NCBI GenBank assembly: GCA_964625325.1
Contig: CAZVBA010000014.1
Location: 1 to 17,067, forward strand
DNA from: CAZILM01 sp964625325
Lineage (GTDB): Bacteria > Patescibacteriota > Saccharimonadia > Saccharimonadales > CAYVSP01
Length of the DNA stretch: 17,067 bases
Direction: 5' to 3'
The notes below the pieces were generated by a model that made no database searches, was not told the origin of the DNA, and saw nothing but the letters and a program-made list of their open reading frames with translations. Position 1 is the first letter of the stretch, and each line of letters begins with the position of its first letter. This document shows positions 14,543-17,067 of this stretch, piece by piece. The translations under genes and the position numbers were made by a program.

Positions 14543-14571
14543 TTGCACTAGATTAGCAGTCGCGCTACAAT
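14543..14571 (+). promoter_or_regulatory. Sigma70-like promoter TTGCAC-17-TACAAT for the DoxX gene
   Basis: TTGCAC (14543-14548) and TACAAT (14566-14571) are exactly 17 nt apart and give a leader of about 25 nt containing the SD AAAGGG before the ATG at 14603. Confidence 0.65.
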
Positions 14572-14602
14572 TTAACCATAAGAATTAACAGAAAGGGCTA
14601 CC

Positions 14603-15145
14603 ATGCCATCCAAAAAAGTAAGTGCAGGCGATAAAAGCCTGTACGCCTGGGCCGTGCTCAGAATCAGTTTAGGACTCACGTTCCTGTGGGCATTTTTTGA
14701 CAAGTTATACGGGCTAGGTTTTTCAACCTGCCGCGACGCTAAGACGCAAATAATTACACACAGCTGCAAGGCTGCCTGGATTAACGGCGGTTCGCCAACC
14801 AAAGGTTTCCTAAAATTTGCCACCAAGGGACCATTCGCGTCGTTCTATCAGGGTCTCAGCGGCCATGTCTGGGTGGACACCCTGTTTATGGCTGCCTTGC
14901 TCGGCCTTGGTGTCGCATTGACACTAGGCATTGGCATGCGCGTCGCTATTGCCAGTGGTTCATTGCTCCTACTAATGATGTGGTCGGCGGCTCTCTGGCC
15001 AGCTAACCATCCGTTCATTGACGAGCATTTGATCTACATTGTCATATTGCTCGGTTTGTACCACGTCAACAAACAACAAAAATGGGGTCTACGCTCCTGG
15101 TGGGTCAAACAAGACCTAGTCAAACGCTTCCCCGTTCTTGAATAA
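14603..15145 (+). CDS. DoxX/DoxD-like integral membrane protein
   Basis: A 180-residue membrane protein. An N-terminal helix with AVLRISLGLTFLWAFFDKLYGLGFST, a polar loop with two Cys (STCRDAKTQ and HSCKAAW), LSGHVWVDTLFMAALLGLGVALTLGIGMRVA, and LLLMMWSAALWPANHPFIDEHLIYIVILLGLY match the DoxX / thiosulfate-quinone oxidoreductase small-subunit family (about four helices). DoxD reduces quinone with thiosulfate in archaea, but most DoxX relatives have no proven reaction, so only membrane redox association is suggested. AAAGGG stands 5 nt before the ATG, with a good -35/-10 pair upstream. The C-terminus is basic (WWVKQDLVKRF), consistent with a cytoplasmic tail. Confidence 0.82.
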   Translation: MPSKKVSAGDKSLYAWAVLRISLGLTFLWAFFDKLYGLGFSTCRDAKTQIITHSCKAAWINGGSPTKGFLKFATKGPFASFYQGLSGHVWVDTLFMAALLGLGVALTLGIGMRVAIASGSLLLLMMWSAALWPANHPFIDEHLIYIVILLGLYHVNKQQKWGLRSWWVKQDLVKRFPVLE

Positions 15146-15186
15146 GCCTGCTCATAGTCCATCTGAAGCCTGGGTATACCTCTTAA

Positions 15187-15195
15187 TGGTATAGT
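15187..15195 (+). promoter_or_regulatory. Extended -10 (TGG-TATAGT) before the 199-aa membrane protein
   Basis: TGG-TATAGT ends 12 nt before the ATG at 15208. Only a weak AGG lies between. A very short leader is predicted. Confidence 0.45.
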
Positions 15196-15207
15196 TAGGC
15201 TCATAAA

Positions 15208-15807
15208 ATGAACATAAAACTATTGCTTGGCATACTGTCTCTAGTACCAGCTGTCATCGCATACTACCTGTATTTCAAAGCTATGTTTGCCAACAAGATT
15301 AAGCCGCAGGCCTTTTCCTGGCTGGTGTGGGGATTGCTGGCTGGCAATGGTTTTTTCGCCCAGATCCATGCTCATGGTGGCATCGGTACCTGGGCAACCG
15401 GCTTAACCTCTGCCGCGAGTCTGACAATATTCTGCTTTGCGAGTTACCGCGGGGTCACAAAGGCCACGTCATTTGATTGGACCTTGCTTGTCCTGGCTTT
15501 AACAAGTCTGGTGCTGCTCATATTTATTTCTAATAAAAATATTGCGTTAGGCCTGACTATGATTGCGCTCACTGCCGGCTTTGCTATGACAATGCGCAAG
15601 AGTTACAACCGGCCATCAGAAGAAAGTGCCACCGCTTTCTTACTTAATACGATCAAATTTATCCCTGCCATTTTTGCACTCAATTATTTTTCTTTCCTAA
15701 CCCTAGCCTATCCATTGGTAGCCGCACTCGGAAATGCGTCAGTCGCTAGCATGCTGTATCTACGACGTGGCAAAGACACTCCTGCGTCAACTATCTATCC
15801 ATCCTAG
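15208..15807 (+). CDS. Multi-spanning membrane protein of unknown function
   Basis: A 199-residue, very hydrophobic protein with about six to seven transmembrane helices and almost no soluble domain. The segment around residues 28-60 (ANKIKPQAFSWLVWGLLAGNGFF, followed by GGIGTWATG) has the Lys-Pro-x-x-FSW-x-W pattern that recalls PQ-loop or SemiSWEET-like small membrane proteins, but I cannot assign it. The C-terminus (LRRGKDTPASTIYPS) is polar. The gene is preceded by an extended -10 box. Its stop codon ends 1 nt before the convergent stop of the flavoprotein gene. A transporter role is possible but not supported beyond topology. Confidence 0.75.
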   Translation: MNIKLLLGILSLVPAVIAYYLYFKAMFANKIKPQAFSWLVWGLLAGNGFFAQIHAHGGIGTWATGLTSAASLTIFCFASYRGVTKATSFDWTLLVLALTSLVLLIFISNKNIALGLTMIALTAGFAMTMRKSYNRPSEESATAFLLNTIKFIPAIFALNYFSFLTLAYPLVAALGNASVASMLYLRRGKDTPASTIYPS

Positions 15808-15808
15808 G

Positions 15809-17067
15809 TCAAAACTTTTGGCGGATGTGGGACATTGAGTAATCCCAGTCGCTGGTGGCTTTGACGTGAGGGTTGAAGATGTTGTCAGGATCAAAGATAT
15901 GCTTCAGCTCTTTGAAATAACCCACCACCTTTTTGCCATACATCTGTTCCAGCCAGGGCCCACGTATCAGCCCGTCGTTGTGCTCGCCGGAAAGTGAACC
16001 TTTGTAGCGCAGCACTAGTTCATTAACCTCACGCATGGCCGGCTCCAGCTTGGCGCGCTCTTTAGGATCTTCGATCTTCATCAATGGAATAATATGGAAG
16101 TTGCCGTCGCCCATATGTCCGGCTACCGTCGCCATGAGCTTGTACTTATTGACGATTTTGCGCAGTTTCGGCAGGAAGGCTGGCAAGTCATGCGGCGGCA
16201 CCACTAAGTCATCGATAAACGGCGCGGTGTGCTTGTCTTTGACTTTTTTCCTGAGCAGGTTAAAGCTCTCGCGGCGCATGATTCGAAACTTCCAGGCCTT
16301 GGCGGCGGTCTCGTCCTCTTCCATGGCTTCCATTTTGTAGGGCTCTAGGATTTGCTTGAGTGTATCCAGCTTGGCCGTAACTTCTGCCTGCGTGTTGCCA
16401 GTAAACTCCACCAGCAGAATCAGTTTGGGGATGCCTTTAAAAAGTATCAGGGCGTCCGGAATAAGTTGGAAGGCTAGTTTAATAAGCCCCTTCCAGCCGA
16501 TGGTCTTGCGGAAAAACGGGAAGAACTTAAGGGAAAGGTCAAGGGTGTAGTTATCAAACGATTCAAAACTGGTGGGGTGCTGGGTCATAACGGTATTAAT
16601 TATGTCGCCCAGACCGTCCATGCTTTTCATAAAGCAAACCAGCACGCCGGAGAATAACTCGGTCGGCACCAGTTTGAAGTTGATGTCCGTAATCATGCCT
16701 AGCGTGCCCTGCGAACCGACAAACGCTTTGGTCAAGTCAAATATGCCGGTCTCGCGGTCCCAGATATCCCAGAGGTTGTAGCCGGTTGAATTTTTGGACA
16801 CGTGTGGTTTGGCGGCTTTGATCTCGTCGTAATGACCGTCGACCAATTCAAAAACCTGACGGTACAACTCGCCCTCAAAGTCTTTCTGGCTGACTTTGCG
16901 TTCCAGTTCGTCGCTTGTAAGGGGCTTTATCGTGTATTCGTTGCCGTCACTCAGCACCACTTTGAGTTTAGTAACGTAATTGAGCGTCTTGCCATAGCGC
17001 AGACTCATTTCACCGCCGGAATTGTTGGCCACCATACCGCCGACCGTGCAGAGCTCGCGAGAGGCCG
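15809..17067 (-). CDS. FAD-linked oxidoreductase (GlcD / D-lactate dehydrogenase-like), N-terminus beyond window
   Basis: The frame is open from the right edge to TGA/TAG-type stop at 15809, giving about 419 residues. The ATG at 17035 is internal, since conserved sequence (ELCTVGGMVANNSGGEMSLRYG) extends before it. This is the end of the FAD_binding_4 (VAO-type) domain. The FAD-oxidase C-terminal domain follows, with GHMGDGNFH (16094-16120) and GEHNDGLIRGPW (about 15960-15988), typical catalytic/FAD-contact motifs of 2-hydroxyacid dehydrogenases. EHxDG-x-x-R is closest to the YdiJ/D-2-hydroxyacid branch. The protein ends after HIFDPDNIFNP, without the CCG iron-sulfur domain found in YdiJ. It probably oxidises a D-2-hydroxyacid such as lactate and could feed the quinone pool and bo3 oxidase (inference). 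Confidence 0.9.
   Translation of the reverse strand, partial: ASRELCTVGGMVANNSGGEMSLRYGKTLNYVTKLKVVLSDGNEYTIKPLTSDELERKVSQKDFEGELYRQVFELVDGHYDEIKAAKPHVSKNSTGYNLWDIWDRETGIFDLTKAFVGSQGTLGMITDINFKLVPTELFSGVLVCFMKSMDGLGDIINTVMTQHPTSFESFDNYTLDLSLKFFPFFRKTIGWKGLIKLAFQLIPDALILFKGIPKLILLVEFTGNTQAEVTAKLDTLKQILEPYKMEAMEEDETAAKAWKFRIMRRESFNLLRKKVKDKHTAPFIDDLVVPPHDLPAFLPKLRKIVNKYKLMATVAGHMGDGNFHIIPLMKIEDPKERAKLEPAMREVNELVLRYKGSLSGEHNDGLIRGPWLEQMYGKKVVGYFKELKHIFDPDNIFNPHVKATSDWDYSMSHIRQKF

Overview
The window (about 50% GC, standard genetic code with TGA used as stop) looks like a metagenome-assembled scaffold from a small-genome bacterium of the Patescibacteria/CPR type, most likely Candidatus Saccharibacteria (TM7). 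This is inferred from dense packing of short genes, single-membrane features, a pilin-like secreted protein and a complete bo3-type quinol oxidase, a trait described in environmental Saccharibacteria. Two runs of exactly 100 N (2129-2228, 5800-5899) are probably scaffold gaps of unknown true length, so reading frames drawn across them should not be trusted. I saw no rRNA, tRNA, CRISPR array or mobile element.

Left part (1-6156): a minus-strand pair encodes a membrane-anchored protein with a pseudopilin-like C-terminus (N-terminus lost in a gap) and a response-regulator receiver domain cut by the window edge. Next come two small plus-strand genes of unknown function (2348, 2781), a PhnB-like VOC protein (minus), an alpha/beta hydrolase (plus), a cysteine-free Crp/Fnr-type regulator (minus), a SAM methyltransferase cut by the second gap, and a very acidic, Pro-rich 80-residue protein (minus).

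Middle part (6281-13079): a YqeG-type HAD phosphatase and a long-chain polyprenyl diphosphate synthase form a plus-strand pair. The cytochrome bo3 quinol oxidase operon cyoABCD follows on the minus strand, with each gene overlapping the next by ATGA. The heme o synthase cyoE diverges from cyoA. Two features stand out. CyoD carries an extra C-terminal cupredoxin-like domain with an atypical His-rich putative metal site. CyoB keeps the heme, CuB, D-channel and ubiquinol-site residues but has Leu where the K-channel lysine should be.

Right part (13129-17067): an acidic protein of unknown function is split by an apparent -1 frameshift at a run of nine A. It is followed by a DoxX-type membrane protein, a multi-spanning membrane protein, and the C-terminal part of a GlcD/D-lactate-dehydrogenase-like flavoprotein that runs off the window.

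A plausible joint role is a minimal aerobic respiratory chain: a flavoprotein dehydrogenase passes electrons to a quinone and on to the bo3 oxidase. Heme o comes from CyoE, and the prenyl synthase may supply isoprenoid for heme o or quinone. Many plus-strand genes have a TATAAT-like box (often TGn-extended) only 6-12 nt before the ATG and no Shine-Dalgarno sequence, suggesting leaderless transcripts beside genes with strong SD sites.
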